Positions 15,493 to 23,021 of a DNA stretch of 27,023 nt are shown here, piece after piece. Numbering within the stretch: position 1 is the first letter of the stretch; each line of letters opens with the position of its first letter. This DNA is from JAFGJU01 sp964570935 (lineage in GTDB: Bacteria; Eisenbacteria; RBG-16-71-46; JAFGJU01): positions 1-27,023 of the forward strand of contig CAZMZP010000071.1 in NCBI GenBank assembly GCA_964570935.1, read 5' to 3'. A program made the position numbers and the translations under genes. The notes beneath the pieces were generated by a model that was not told where the DNA came from, did no database searches, and saw only the letters and a program-made list of their open reading frames with translations.

Positions 15493-16652
15493 AACGAAAG
15501 CCGGGCTCCGCGGACGAGAGGCCCGGGGCGGCTCCGCTCCGCGTGACGTTCGTGGCCTCTACCCTGGCGGTCGGCGGCACCGAGACGATGGTGCGCGAGT
15601 ACGCCCTGCGGATGGACCGGAAGAGGTTCGAGCCGTCGGTAGTGTGCCTCCGGAACCCCGGCAGGATAGGCGAAGAGCTGGCGGCGCTGGGCGTGCCGGT
15701 GGTGAGTCGCGTGGCCTGCTCCCGGCTGGACTTGTCGGGGTTGGGCAGGCTGAGGGCCGCGCTGAAGCGGCAGCGGACCCAGGCGGTCGTGTGCCTGGAC
15801 CACCGCAACGCGATGACTCTGGGAGTCGTCGCGTCGCTGGGGGTGGCCAGGAAGCGGTTCGTGACGGTACACTCGACCCGGCTCTGGAGCGGCAGGAAGA
15901 TACTCGGGGGCAGCGTGGCCTGCTCCATGCGCTTCGTGGACCGAGTGATCGCGGTCGGCCGTAACCAGGCCAGGTATCTTGCGGAAGAAGAGGGCGTGCG
16001 GCCGGACATGATAGCGGTCGTACCCAATGGCATAAACGCGGCGGAGTTTGACTCGGGACCGGACCCGACGCAGGTGCGCGCGTCCCTGGGGCTCAAGCAG
16101 GATTCCCCGGTGGCAGGCATCGTGGCTGCGCTCAGGCCCGAGAAGAACCACGAGCTGTTCCTGGAGGCGGCCTCCCGGGTGGCGAGGGCGGTCAGCGACG
16201 CGAGGTTCCTGGTGGTGGGTGGCGGCAGGAGGAGCGAGGAGCTCGAGCGGCTGGCGTCCGCTCTCGGAGTGGCCGGCTCGGTCAGCTTCCTCGGCGAGAG
16301 GAACGACGCCAGGTCTCTCATCCGGTCGTTCGACGTGGCGGTCCTGTGCTCTCACCCGGTCGTCGAGACGCTTCCGGTATATGTGATGGAGGCGATGGCC
16401 TGCGGCAAGCCCGTGGTGTCCACCAGAGTGGGAGACGTAGACTCGCTGGTGCAGGACGGAGTGACCGGGATTCTGGTCGCTCCCGGCTCGGTGGACGAGC
16501 TTTCCGGCGCGATCACGCGTCTTCTCAATGACCCTGAAACGGCCCGGGACATGGGCCGCAGAGGCCGAGCCAAAGTAGTGAGCGAATTCTCTCTTCAGCG
16601 TTCGGTGCGCGCCCTGGAAGACCTCATCGAAGGGGAGCTCAGGAAGAAGTGA
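15489..16652 (+). CDS. GT4 family glycosyltransferase
   Basis: A 387-residue GT-B glycosyltransferase. After a basic, Pro-rich lead of about 16 residues come the N-terminal VTFVASTLAVGGTETMVREYA turn, the inter-domain IAVVPNGINAAEF, and the donor domain with GIVAALRPEKNHELFLEAA. The EX7E donor motif is E293...E301 in VETLPVYVMEAMACGKPVV, followed by DGVTGILVAPGSVDEL. This is the common GT4 layout seen in polysaccharide and O-antigen loci; donor and acceptor are unknown. The GTG start at 15489 overlaps the algD stop by 4 bases (GTGA), and its own stop overlaps the next GTG in the same way, so it lies in a coupled chain with algD and the radical SAM gene. Confidence 0.92.
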   Translation: MKRKPGSADERPGAAPLRVTFVASTLAVGGTETMVREYALRMDRKRFEPSVVCLRNPGRIGEELAALGVPVVSRVACSRLDLSGLGRLRAALKRQRTQAVVCLDHRNAMTLGVVASLGVARKRFVTVHSTRLWSGRKILGGSVACSMRFVDRVIAVGRNQARYLAEEEGVRPDMIAVVPNGINAAEFDSGPDPTQVRASLGLKQDSPVAGIVAALRPEKNHELFLEAASRVARAVSDARFLVVGGGRRSEELERLASALGVAGSVSFLGERNDARSLIRSFDVAVLCSHPVVETLPVYVMEAMACGKPVVSTRVGDVDSLVQDGVTGILVAPGSVDELSGAITRLLNDPETARDMGRRGRAKVVSEFSLQRSVRALEDLIEGELRKK

Positions 16653-17632
16653 AGCCCGTCTCAGCCGTTCTCGCCGTGACGTACAGGTGCAACTCCCGCT
16701 GCCGGACCTGCGACATCTGGAAACGTGAGCCGGGGCCGGAACTGACCCCTGAGCAGTTCAGACGGCTTCCGGACGGACTCAGGAACATAAACATCAGCGG
16801 CGGCGAACCGTTCTTGAGAAGCGACCTGCCCGAGGTCGTGGCCGTGCTCAGGGAGAAATACCCGAAAGCCGCCATCGTGATCTCGACAAACGGTCTCGCG
16901 CCGGAACGGATAGAGCGGTCCGTGAGGCAAATGGGGAAAGTCGGAGTGCGCGTGTCGATAGACGCGGTCGGTCGGCTGGACGACGAGGTCAGGGGTGTGA
17001 AGGGGTCCTTCGACCTGGCCATGGACACCCTGGACCGGCTGGCGGCGCTCGGCATCAAGGACCTCGGAGTTTCCGCCACAATCAGCGCGGACACGTCCGG
17101 CCACCTCAGACGGCTGAAGCAGATCGCCGACGAGAGGGGAATCGAATTCGTCACCGGGCTGGTGCACAGCTCGCCCATATACTTCGGCCGGCACGACCAG
17201 CTGTTGCCGGCGGGGCCGGAGCTTGAGCGGGAGCTGGCCTGGTTGCGAGACAGGGAGCTTGCGTCCAGGCGGGCGAAGGACTGGTTTCGAGCCTACTTCA
17301 CCGAGGGAATAATAGACCAGCTGAGAGGAAGGCCGAGACGAATGTTGTGCCGCGCGGGCAGGTACTTCTTCTTCATGGAGCCAAACGGGGACGTCTACCC
17401 CTGCAACATGTGGCCGGAGAAGATGGGCAACATACTCGAGAAGAGCTACGAAGAGATCGCGGCCGGCTCGGGGGCGCTGCTCGGGCAGGTGGACGGCTGC
17501 AGCATGAACTGCTGGATGAGCTGCACGGTGGCGCCCGCCATGAGGAAGAGACCGATGGTCCCGGCTCTGTGGGTGGCGTCGCGGAGGTTGAGGGCGCGAG
17601 GGCGGTCCGGACGGACCGGAATCACGCCATGA
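16649..17632 (+). CDS. radical SAM protein with C-terminal auxiliary-cluster-like domain
   Basis: A 327-residue radical SAM enzyme. The 4Fe-4S motif CX3CX2C is C14/C18/C21 in YRCNSRCRTCDIW, followed by the SAM-binding ISGGEPFLR (GGEP) and STNGL. A second cysteine set lies near the C-terminus (MLCRAG, VYPCNMW, then CSMNCWMSC), the pattern of a SPASM or twitch domain holding an extra cluster. It resembles the broad group annotated as 'radical SAM/SPASM' that includes peptide- and sugar-modifying enzymes and methyltransferase-like proteins found in glycan loci. Substrate unknown; its place between two GT genes suggests it modifies a sugar, lipid carrier or partner protein of the pathway. The start GTG 16649 overlaps the previous stop; the end overlaps the next start (ATGA). 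The Arg-rich tail follows the cysteine region. Confidence 0.85.
   Translation: MKPVSAVLAVTYRCNSRCRTCDIWKREPGPELTPEQFRRLPDGLRNINISGGEPFLRSDLPEVVAVLREKYPKAAIVISTNGLAPERIERSVRQMGKVGVRVSIDAVGRLDDEVRGVKGSFDLAMDTLDRLAALGIKDLGVSATISADTSGHLRRLKQIADERGIEFVTGLVHSSPIYFGRHDQLLPAGPELERELAWLRDRELASRRAKDWFRAYFTEGIIDQLRGRPRRMLCRAGRYFFFMEPNGDVYPCNMWPEKMGNILEKSYEEIAAGSGALLGQVDGCSMNCWMSCTVAPAMRKRPMVPALWVASRRLRARGRSGRTGITP
17603..17618 (+). other. short inverted repeat at the end of the radical SAM gene
   Basis: CGGTCC (17603-17608) and GGACCG (17613-17618) pair around a 4-base loop, 11 bases before the next gene's ATG at 17629. It lies within coding sequence and could modulate initiation of the downstream GT. 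The arm sequence is the same as that of the hairpin at 2210-2230. Confidence 0.35.
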
Positions 17633-18840
17633 AGATACTCCAAGTGAACAAGTTCTTCTTTCTCAAGGGCGGCGCCGAGAGGTACTTCTTCGAGCTCTCG
17701 GAGCTCCTGGCCTCGAGAGGACACGAAGTGATACCGTTCGCCATGAAGCACGAAGCCAACCTGCCGTCGCCGTACAGCCGCCATTTCGTGAGCCGGGTGG
17801 AGCTTGACGGCTCAGGTCCGCTGTTGCGGAAGCTGGGCGCCGCAGCCAGGGTGGTGTATTCCGTCGAGTCGCGCCGCAACCTCAAGGATCTCCTCGGAAT
17901 CGTGCGGCCCGACGTGGCCCATCTCCACAACATCGCGCACCAGATCTCGCCGTCCATAATAGGCGTGTTGAACAAGTCCGGAGTGCCCGTGGTCCAGACT
18001 TTGCACGACTACAAACTTGCGTGTCCCTCGTATTTGATGATCGCCGGTGGCAGGGTGTGCGACGCGTGTGTGCGCGGCAACCTCTGCAACGTGGTCATGA
18101 AAAGATGCGTGCGCGGGTCGGCGCTGGCCAGCATCGTCAGTCTCGTTGAGGCGGCGGTGCACAGGGCGGTCCGGACTTATTCCGGGGTGGAGGCGTTTCT
18201 CTGCCCCAGCAATTTTCTGATGGGAGTGATGAAACGGGCGGGAATTCCGGAGAAGAAGCTTTTTCACGTGCCCCACTTCCTGTCGCCCGGACCCTACGCG
18301 CCTTCCTACACGAGTTCCGACTATTTCGTGTACGTCGGCCGCCTTTCCGAAGAGAAAGGGCTTGCCCATCTGCTCGAAGCGAAGCGCATGGTCTCCCGGA
18401 TGCGGCTCGTCGTGGCCGGCGAGGGAAGCGTCATGGCCGGATTGCGCAGCGCGGCCTCTGGAGACACGGGCGTCTCCTTCACCGGGTTTCTGTCCAGGCC
18501 GGAGCTGGCGGAGGTCTGGCGGAACGCGGCCTTCACCGTGGTGCCGTCCGTCTGCTACGAGAACTTCCCGTACGCCGTCCTGGAATCGTTCGCGTTCGGC
18601 AAGCCCGTCGTGGCGTCCAGGATCGGCGGCATACCCGAGCTGGTGCGGGACGGCGAGAACGGGTTCCTGGTCGAGCCCGGCGACTCCGAGGGGCTTGCGG
18701 AGAGGATCAACCGGCTTGCGTCGAACCCGGCCGAGACTGTAAAGATGGGTAGGGTTGCCAGAAGGGACGTGGAGGAGGTTTACTCGGTGGAGAGGCACTA
18801 CGCCAGCGTCATGGGTCACTACGAAAGGACACTTCGATGA
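17629..18840 (+). CDS. GT4 family glycosyltransferase with Cys-rich insert
   Basis: A 403-residue GT-B enzyme. It starts MKILQVNKFFFLKGGAERYF; the KGGAERY turn and the LHNIAHQISPSI block are typical of a GT4 subgroup. After LHDYKLACP comes an insert with five cysteines (C132, C144, C147, C153, C160), a common feature of this subgroup that may bind zinc or iron. The donor domain has YFVYVGRLSEEKGLAHLLEA, and the EX7E pair is E311...E319 in YENFPYAVLESFAFGKPVV, then GIPELVRDGENGFLVEPGD. ATG 17629 overlaps the radical SAM stop (ATGA). A longer frame back to 17347 lies inside that gene and is rejected. The gene ends in a 4-base overlap with the next GT. Confidence 0.92.
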   Translation: MKILQVNKFFFLKGGAERYFFELSELLASRGHEVIPFAMKHEANLPSPYSRHFVSRVELDGSGPLLRKLGAAARVVYSVESRRNLKDLLGIVRPDVAHLHNIAHQISPSIIGVLNKSGVPVVQTLHDYKLACPSYLMIAGGRVCDACVRGNLCNVVMKRCVRGSALASIVSLVEAAVHRAVRTYSGVEAFLCPSNFLMGVMKRAGIPEKKLFHVPHFLSPGPYAPSYTSSDYFVYVGRLSEEKGLAHLLEAKRMVSRMRLVVAGEGSVMAGLRSAASGDTGVSFTGFLSRPELAEVWRNAAFTVVPSVCYENFPYAVLESFAFGKPVVASRIGGIPELVRDGENGFLVEPGDSEGLAERINRLASNPAETVKMGRVARRDVEEVYSVERHYASVMGHYERTLR

Positions 18841-19931
18841 AGATCGCCATGGTGGGCCAGAAGGGTATTCCTGCCACGTACGGCGGTATCGAGCGCCACG
18901 TCGAGGAAGTGGGCACGAGGCTGGCGGCCCGCGGCCACCAGGTGAGCGTGTATTGCCGGCTCCACTACACGCGGACCAAGGACAAATACCACGGCGTGCG
19001 GCTCATCAGGCTGCCGAGCATAAGGACGAAGCACTTCGACACGGCCAGCCACTGCGCGCTCGCCACACTGGACTCCCTTTTCCGTAAGTACGACATCGTG
19101 CACTTCCACGCCCTGGGGCCTTCGATGTTCAGCTTCCTTCCGCGGGCCGTCGGCTCCAAGACTCTCGTGACCGTGCACGGGCTCGACTGGCAGAGAGAGA
19201 AGTGGGGTCCGTTCGCGTCGTGGGTGCTGCGCAGGTGCGAGTACCCCGCCATCCGGTTCCCGTCAAAGACGGTCGTGGTCTCGCGCACGCTTCAGGACTA
19301 CTTCCGGGCGAAGTACAACAAGGAGACGGTCGTAATACCCAACGGCACCAATCTCCCGACTCCGAGGCCTCTGTCCAAGCTGAGGAAGATGAACCTCGAG
19401 CCCGGCAACTACATACTGTTCGTGGGAAGGCTGGTGCCCGAGAAGGGCTGCCACTTCCTGCTCGAGGCCTACGAGAGGATAAACCCCGACCTGAAGCTAG
19501 TCATCGCCGGCGGTTCCAGCTTCTCGTCCGAATACGTGGACGGGCTCAAGAAACACGCCAGCGACAAGGTGGTCCTGCTGGACTACGTGTACGGCGAGGC
19601 GCTGGACGAGTTGTGGAGCAACGCGTTCCTCGTGGTGCAACCCTCCACGCTCGAGGGTCTGTCCATATCCCTGCTGGAGGCGCTCAGCCACGGCAGGTGC
19701 GTTCTGGTGAGCGACATACCCGAGAACATGGAGGTCGTGGAAGACTGCGCCCCGTCCTTCCGGAGCAAGGACGTGGACGACCTCACGGAAAAGCTGCGGA
19801 CGCTGATAGGTTCGCCCGAGCTGGTGGCCAGGTACGAGGAGAAGGGCAGGCACCTCATACTCACCCGATTCACCTGGGACGGAGTCACAAGCTCCCTTGA
19901 AAACCTGTACCTGGAGCTCCTCTCCGAGTGA
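18837..19931 (+). CDS. GT4 family glycosyltransferase (DUF1972-type N-terminus)
   Basis: A 364-residue GT-B enzyme opening with KIAMVGQKGIPATYGGIERHVEEV, the hallmark of the subgroup with a DUF1972-like N-terminal domain (various rhamnosyl-, galactosyl- and other transferases). The middle has DIVHFHALGPSMFSFL, TVHGLDWQREKW and VIPNGTNLP. The donor domain shows YILFVGRLVPEKGCHFLLEAY, with the EX7E pair E273...E281 in LEGLSISLLEALSHGRCVLV. It is the last gene of the GT run; the ATG overlaps the preceding stop (18837-18840), and a promoter for a new unit follows the stop. A GC-rich inverted repeat (19933-19970) directly downstream could weaken read-through. Confidence 0.92.
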   Translation: MKIAMVGQKGIPATYGGIERHVEEVGTRLAARGHQVSVYCRLHYTRTKDKYHGVRLIRLPSIRTKHFDTASHCALATLDSLFRKYDIVHFHALGPSMFSFLPRAVGSKTLVTVHGLDWQREKWGPFASWVLRRCEYPAIRFPSKTVVVSRTLQDYFRAKYNKETVVIPNGTNLPTPRPLSKLRKMNLEPGNYILFVGRLVPEKGCHFLLEAYERINPDLKLVIAGGSSFSSEYVDGLKKHASDKVVLLDYVYGEALDELWSNAFLVVQPSTLEGLSISLLEALSHGRCVLVSDIPENMEVVEDCAPSFRSKDVDDLTEKLRTLIGSPELVARYEEKGRHLILTRFTWDGVTSSLENLYLELLSE

Positions 19932-19932
19932 C

Positions 19933-19970
19933 GGGCCGGCGAAGGGCGGACTCCGGGAGCGCCCCGGCCC
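19933..19970 (+). terminator. possible weak terminator hairpin
   Basis: GGGCCGG (19933-19939) and CCGGCCC (19964-19970) can pair around a 24-base loop just past the GT stop codon and just before the new promoter. There is no T-run afterwards (CTCGCCCGGGTCATTTG), so intrinsic termination would be inefficient; position is the main argument. Confidence 0.25.
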
Positions 19971-19989
19971 CTCGCCCGGGTCATTTGTG

Positions 19990-20018
19990 TTGCAACGCGG
20001 CACCGCCTGTGGTATAGA
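19990..20018 (+). promoter_or_regulatory. sigma70-type promoter for the guanylyltransferase unit
   Basis: TTGCAA (19990-19995) and TATAGA (20013-20018) are separated by an ideal 17-base spacer; they match four and five of six consensus bases. Transcription would start near 20025, giving a leader of about 26 bases that contains the AGGAGG ribosome site. It lies in the only substantial gap (119 bases) between 18837 and 21127, where a new transcription unit is expected. Confidence 0.65.
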
Positions 20019-20036
20019 CAGAATCTTGTGAGAAAG

Positions 20037-20053
20037 AGGAGGGATTCTCCACG
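20037..20053 (+). promoter_or_regulatory. consensus ribosome site in front of an ACG start codon
   Basis: AGGAGG (20037-20042) is a perfect Shine-Dalgarno core, and eight bases later stands ACG (20051-20053). No ATG, GTG, TTG, CTG or ATH codon occurs in this frame between the upstream stop (TAG 20015-20017) and the conserved N-terminus. The position matches where homologues have their initiating Met, so ACG is the best start candidate. Confidence 0.7.
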
Positions 20054-21127
20054 AGAAATCTCTATGCGGTAGTCCTCGCCGGGGGAAAAGGAGAGAGGTT
20101 CTGGCCGCTCAGCAGGGCGACCAACCCCAAGCAGCTTCTTCCGCTGGCGGGGAAAAGCTCCCTGCTCCGGCAGACCGTGTCGAGAGTGCGATCGGTCGTG
20201 CCGCCCGAACGAATATTCGTGATCACGTCGAGCGGCATCGAGAGTAGAGTCAGGTCCGGGCTCCGCGACCTCACGGGAATCAACGTGGTGGGAGAACCCT
20301 GCGGCAGGAACACCGCCCCCGCTTTGGCGCTCGCGTCACTCCTCGTCTCCCGGCGCTCGCCGGACGCCGTGTGCGCGGTGCTGCCTTCGGACCACGTGGT
20401 GGGTAAGCGGTCCGAGTTCCTGCGGAACCTCAGGCAGGCGGCCGGGGCGGCCCGGCGCGGCAACCTTGTCGTGTTCGGCGTGAGGCCCACTAGGGCCGAG
20501 ACCGGTTACGGGTACATTCACGCGGGCGGCCGCGAATCGGCGCGAGGGTCGGACGCCCTGCGCGTCAAACGGTTTGTGGAAAAGCCCGACCGCCGAACCG
20601 CGGAGCGGTTCCTGAAGAGCGGCGAACATTACTGGAACAGCGGGATGTTCGTGTGGCGGGTGGACGTGTTCCTGGACGGCGTCAGGAGGCACATGCCGGC
20701 GCTGCACCGGAACCTCACCCGGTTTGAGCGGGACCTGGGCCGGAAGACCCGGCGCAGCGCGCTGAGGGATTTCTACTCGAGCGTGGACGCCGAGTCGATA
20801 GACTACGGGCTCCTGGAGAAGTCACGGAACATAGTGATGGTGAAGGCCGGGTTCCCCTGGGACGACCTGGGCGCGTGGACGTCGCTCGAGAGAATTTCCG
20901 GCACGGACAAGAATGGCAACGTCTCGCACGGCAGAACGGTCGCGCTGGACACGAAGGACTGCGTGATCTTCAGCCAGCAGGGCCTCGTGGCGACACTGGG
21001 CGTTCGGGACCTCGTGATAGTCAGGACGGAGGACGTGACTCTGGTCTGCGCCAGAGAGATGGCTCAGGAAGTGAAGCGAGTGTCCAGGGCCCTCTCAGCG
21101 TCCGGGAGGCTGAAGAAGTTTCTGTAG
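20051..21127 (+). CDS. manC: mannose-1-phosphate guanylyltransferase
   Basis: A 358-residue protein if translated from ACG 20051. It joins GTP and mannose-1-phosphate to GDP-mannose, the precursor for the AlgD homologue and probably for GDP-6-deoxy sugars. The N-terminus reads RNLYAVVLAGGKGERFWPLSR, then TNPKQLLPLAG, the pyrophosphorylase signature. Further conserved parts are GEPCGRNTAPALALAS, VLPSDHVVG, TGYGYIHAGG, FVEKPDRRTAERFL, YWNSGMFVWR and IDYGLLEKS. It lacks the C-terminal isomerase (cupin) domain of the bifunctional AlgA/ManC enzymes, so phosphomannose isomerase must be separate. Starting at the first conventional codon (GTG 20177) would delete the whole nucleotide-binding signature and is rejected. 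It is the first gene after the promoter at 19990-20018. Confidence 0.85.
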   Translation, partial: TRNLYAVVLAGGKGERFWPLSRATNPKQLLPLAGKSSLLRQTVSRVRSVVPPERIFVITSSGIESRVRSGLRDLTGINVVGEPCGRNTAPALALASLLVSRRSPDAVCAVLPSDHVVGKRSEFLRNLRQAAGAARRGNLVVFGVRPTRAETGYGYIHAGGRESARGSDALRVKRFVEKPDRRTAERFLKSGEHYWNSGMFVWRVDVFLDGVRRHMPALHRNLTRFERDLGRKTRRSALRDFYSSVDAESIDYGLLEKSRNIVMVKAGFPWDDLGAWTSLERISGTDKNGNVSHGRTVALDTKDCVIFSQQGLVATLGVRDLVIVRTEDVTLVCAREMAQEVKRVSRALSASGRLKKFL

Positions 21128-21161
21128 CGTGGGCGGACCACTGACAGGAGGCGAGAAAGTC

Positions 21162-21668
21162 GTGAACAGATTTCGGCCGGGTTCCATTCTGCTTATCACT
21201 CTTCTCGTGCTGTCGGTCTTCGTGACCGGTTTGGCGCTGACTTCCTGCGCCAGGGCGCCGCTCGGTCGCGACAGGACCAGTGTCGGAACGCGCAAGCAGC
21301 CGGCCGAGGCGGAACTGGAGGCCATACCAGCGCCGGTGAGCTCGCAGAAGAAGAACGTTCAGGGTACGGACGAATCGCCCTCGTACATAGAGGAGAAGGA
21401 GCCTCCGAGGGTGGAGGAGGACGCCGCCGGAGCGGGTTTCCGCTTGCAGATATTCGCCTCTTCGAGCCTCGAGAAGGCCGAGGCGGTGGCGAAGCAGGCC
21501 AGGACGGTGTTCTCCGAGCGGGTGTACGTCGAGTACTCCGCTCCTCTGTACAGAGTGAGAGTGGGGGATTTCTCCAGGAAGGAGCAGGCGCTCGAGCTCA
21601 AGGAAAAGGCCGTCCAGGCCGGGTACGAGGGTGCCTGGGTGGCGGAGGTGAGCGCCGAAAGGCAGTAA
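21162..21668 (+). CDS. SPOR-domain lipoprotein
   Basis: A 168-residue protein from GTG 21162, which is preceded by AGGAGG (21146-21151). A short basic N-terminus (NRFRPG) and a hydrophobic stretch (SILLITLLVLSVFVTGLAL) lead to the lipobox LTSC with C29, so it should be lipid-anchored in the envelope. A Pro/Glu/Lys-rich linker (about residues 30-95) precedes a SPOR domain (GFRLQIFASSSLEKAEAVAKQA to the C-terminus, with YRVRVGDFSRKEQALEL). SPOR domains bind denuded peptidoglycan glycan strands, often at division sites. An in-frame GTG at 21129 would add 11 residues before the ribosome site and is less likely. Its role beside sugar-nucleotide enzymes is unclear. Confidence 0.85.
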   Translation: MNRFRPGSILLITLLVLSVFVTGLALTSCARAPLGRDRTSVGTRKQPAEAELEAIPAPVSSQKKNVQGTDESPSYIEEKEPPRVEEDAAGAGFRLQIFASSSLEKAEAVAKQARTVFSERVYVEYSAPLYRVRVGDFSRKEQALELKEKAVQAGYEGAWVAEVSAERQ

Positions 21669-21674
21669 CTGCGG

Positions 21675-22946
21675 ATGGCGAAGTTCGGAGTCTGTGTCTT
21701 CGAGGACCCTGGATACACGGGGTTTCTGCCGCTGTCGTACTCCCGGGCGGTGTTCGAGCTGAGATGCGGGATGCTGTCCCTGTGGGAGAAGATCTTCCGG
21801 GAGTACGACAGCGACGTGGGGTTCTACTTCGCGGCCAGGTCTCATCTGGGGGAGGTCCTGAGCGAGAGGCTCCCGTTTCCGGTGAACCGGCTTCAGGATT
21901 TTGACGGCGACTGCATGCTGTTTCTGAACGGGAGGTTGCTGTCTCCCTCCGGGCTGTCCCAGCTCGTAACGGTCGACGGAAAGTCGTGCTGTTTCCTGGC
22001 CGGCGGAGAACTGCTTGCGTGCAGGGTGGAGGCCGGAGAGCTGCTGCGGGAGACGGCGAGGCCGGAGTTCTTCCTCGACCCGGGCGCGGCGGAATCGCTC
22101 GCGGCGCGGCTGCCCCGGACCGACGTCACGGCTACTCTGCTCCGGTACACCTGGGAGCTGGTGAACAACAACCCGGGTCAGATCGGCACGGATTTCGGAA
22201 TCGCCCGGCAGGGCGGGAAGATAGAGGGGGAGGTGGACGAGAGAGCGGTGATATACAACGCCCGCGCGGTGCACGTGAGCCAGGGCGCCAGGATAGACGC
22301 CGGAGTGGTTCTGGATGCCCGCGGCGGCCCGATCTTCGTCGGCACCGGAGCGAAGGTCTCCTCCTGCTCCAGAGTAGAGGGGCCCTGTGCCGTCCTGGAG
22401 GACACGTTCCTGGTCGGAGGCCGTTACACCGGCGGCTGCACTTTCGGGCCCTGCTGCAGGGTGGGCGGAGAGGTGGAGCAGTCTATTTTCCAGGGCCACT
22501 CAAACAAGTACCACGAGGGGTTCGTGGGCCACTCCTATGTCGGAGAGTGGGTGAACCTGGGTGCGCTGACGACGACCAGCGACCTCAAGAACACATACGG
22601 CTGCGTGAGCGTGATCGTTGACGGTCGAGCGGTCGAGACAGATCTGATGAAGGTGGGCTCCCTGGTGGGAGACTTCACCAAGACGGGCATAGGCACTCTT
22701 CTGGACACCGGCGCAGTTCTGGGTTTCTCGGCGAACGTGTTCGGAGGAAAGGGCGTGCTGCCGAAGGACGTGCCGTGTTTCGTCTGGGGTGGCGGCGAGG
22801 ATTTCGAGACCTACATCCCGCAGAGGGCCGTAGCCACGGCGCGGGTGGTCATGGAGAGACGCGGGGTGCAGATGAGCCCGGCGCTGGAGAAATTGATGAT
22901 GCACATTTTCGAGGCGACGGAGCAGCAAAGGAAGCGGGTCCTGTAG
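21675..22946 (+). CDS. alternative GlmU-type sugar nucleotidyltransferase/acyltransferase
   Basis: A 423-residue two-domain protein. The N-terminal part (VCVFEDPGYTGFLPLSYSRAVFELRCGMLSLWEKI) is the nucleotidyltransferase-4-type domain. The C-terminal half from about residue 195 is a left-handed beta-helix (VDERAVIYNARAVHVSQGARID, GHSYVGEWVNLGALTTTSDLKNTYG, VGSLVGDFTKTGIGTLLDTGAVLGFSANVFGG). This matches the family proposed as an alternative bacterial GlmU (glucosamine-1-phosphate N-acetyltransferase plus UDP-GlcNAc pyrophosphorylase), common in Bacteroidetes and relatives. If so it supplies UDP-GlcNAc for wall and glycan synthesis; the exact substrate is not proven by the sequence. ATG 21675 lies six bases past the lipoprotein stop; the ribosome site is weak (AAAGG near 21658). 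Confidence 0.82.
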   Translation: MAKFGVCVFEDPGYTGFLPLSYSRAVFELRCGMLSLWEKIFREYDSDVGFYFAARSHLGEVLSERLPFPVNRLQDFDGDCMLFLNGRLLSPSGLSQLVTVDGKSCCFLAGGELLACRVEAGELLRETARPEFFLDPGAAESLAARLPRTDVTATLLRYTWELVNNNPGQIGTDFGIARQGGKIEGEVDERAVIYNARAVHVSQGARIDAGVVLDARGGPIFVGTGAKVSSCSRVEGPCAVLEDTFLVGGRYTGGCTFGPCCRVGGEVEQSIFQGHSNKYHEGFVGHSYVGEWVNLGALTTTSDLKNTYGCVSVIVDGRAVETDLMKVGSLVGDFTKTGIGTLLDTGAVLGFSANVFGGKGVLPKDVPCFVWGGGEDFETYIPQRAVATARVVMERRGVQMSPALEKLMMHIFEATEQQRKRVL

Positions 22947-23021
22947 GAGTGTCGCGTCGGAGTGCGTGGTTCGGACACGAATCTGACAGTGAGTGCGGTG
23001 CACGGAGTTTGAGGAGGCACA

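Noticed and set aside
20028..20072. GTG-initiated 14-codon frame overlapping the manC start
   Set aside because: It has no ribosome site of its own upstream and lies almost at the predicted transcript start; probably chance.
20177..21127. GTG 20177 as the start of the guanylyltransferase
   Set aside because: It would remove the GGKGERFWPLSR signature that is clearly encoded in the same frame upstream.
21021..22499. 492-codon minus-strand frame opposite manC, the SPOR gene and the GlmU-like gene
   Set aside because: It crosses three well-supported plus-strand genes and lacks any motif.
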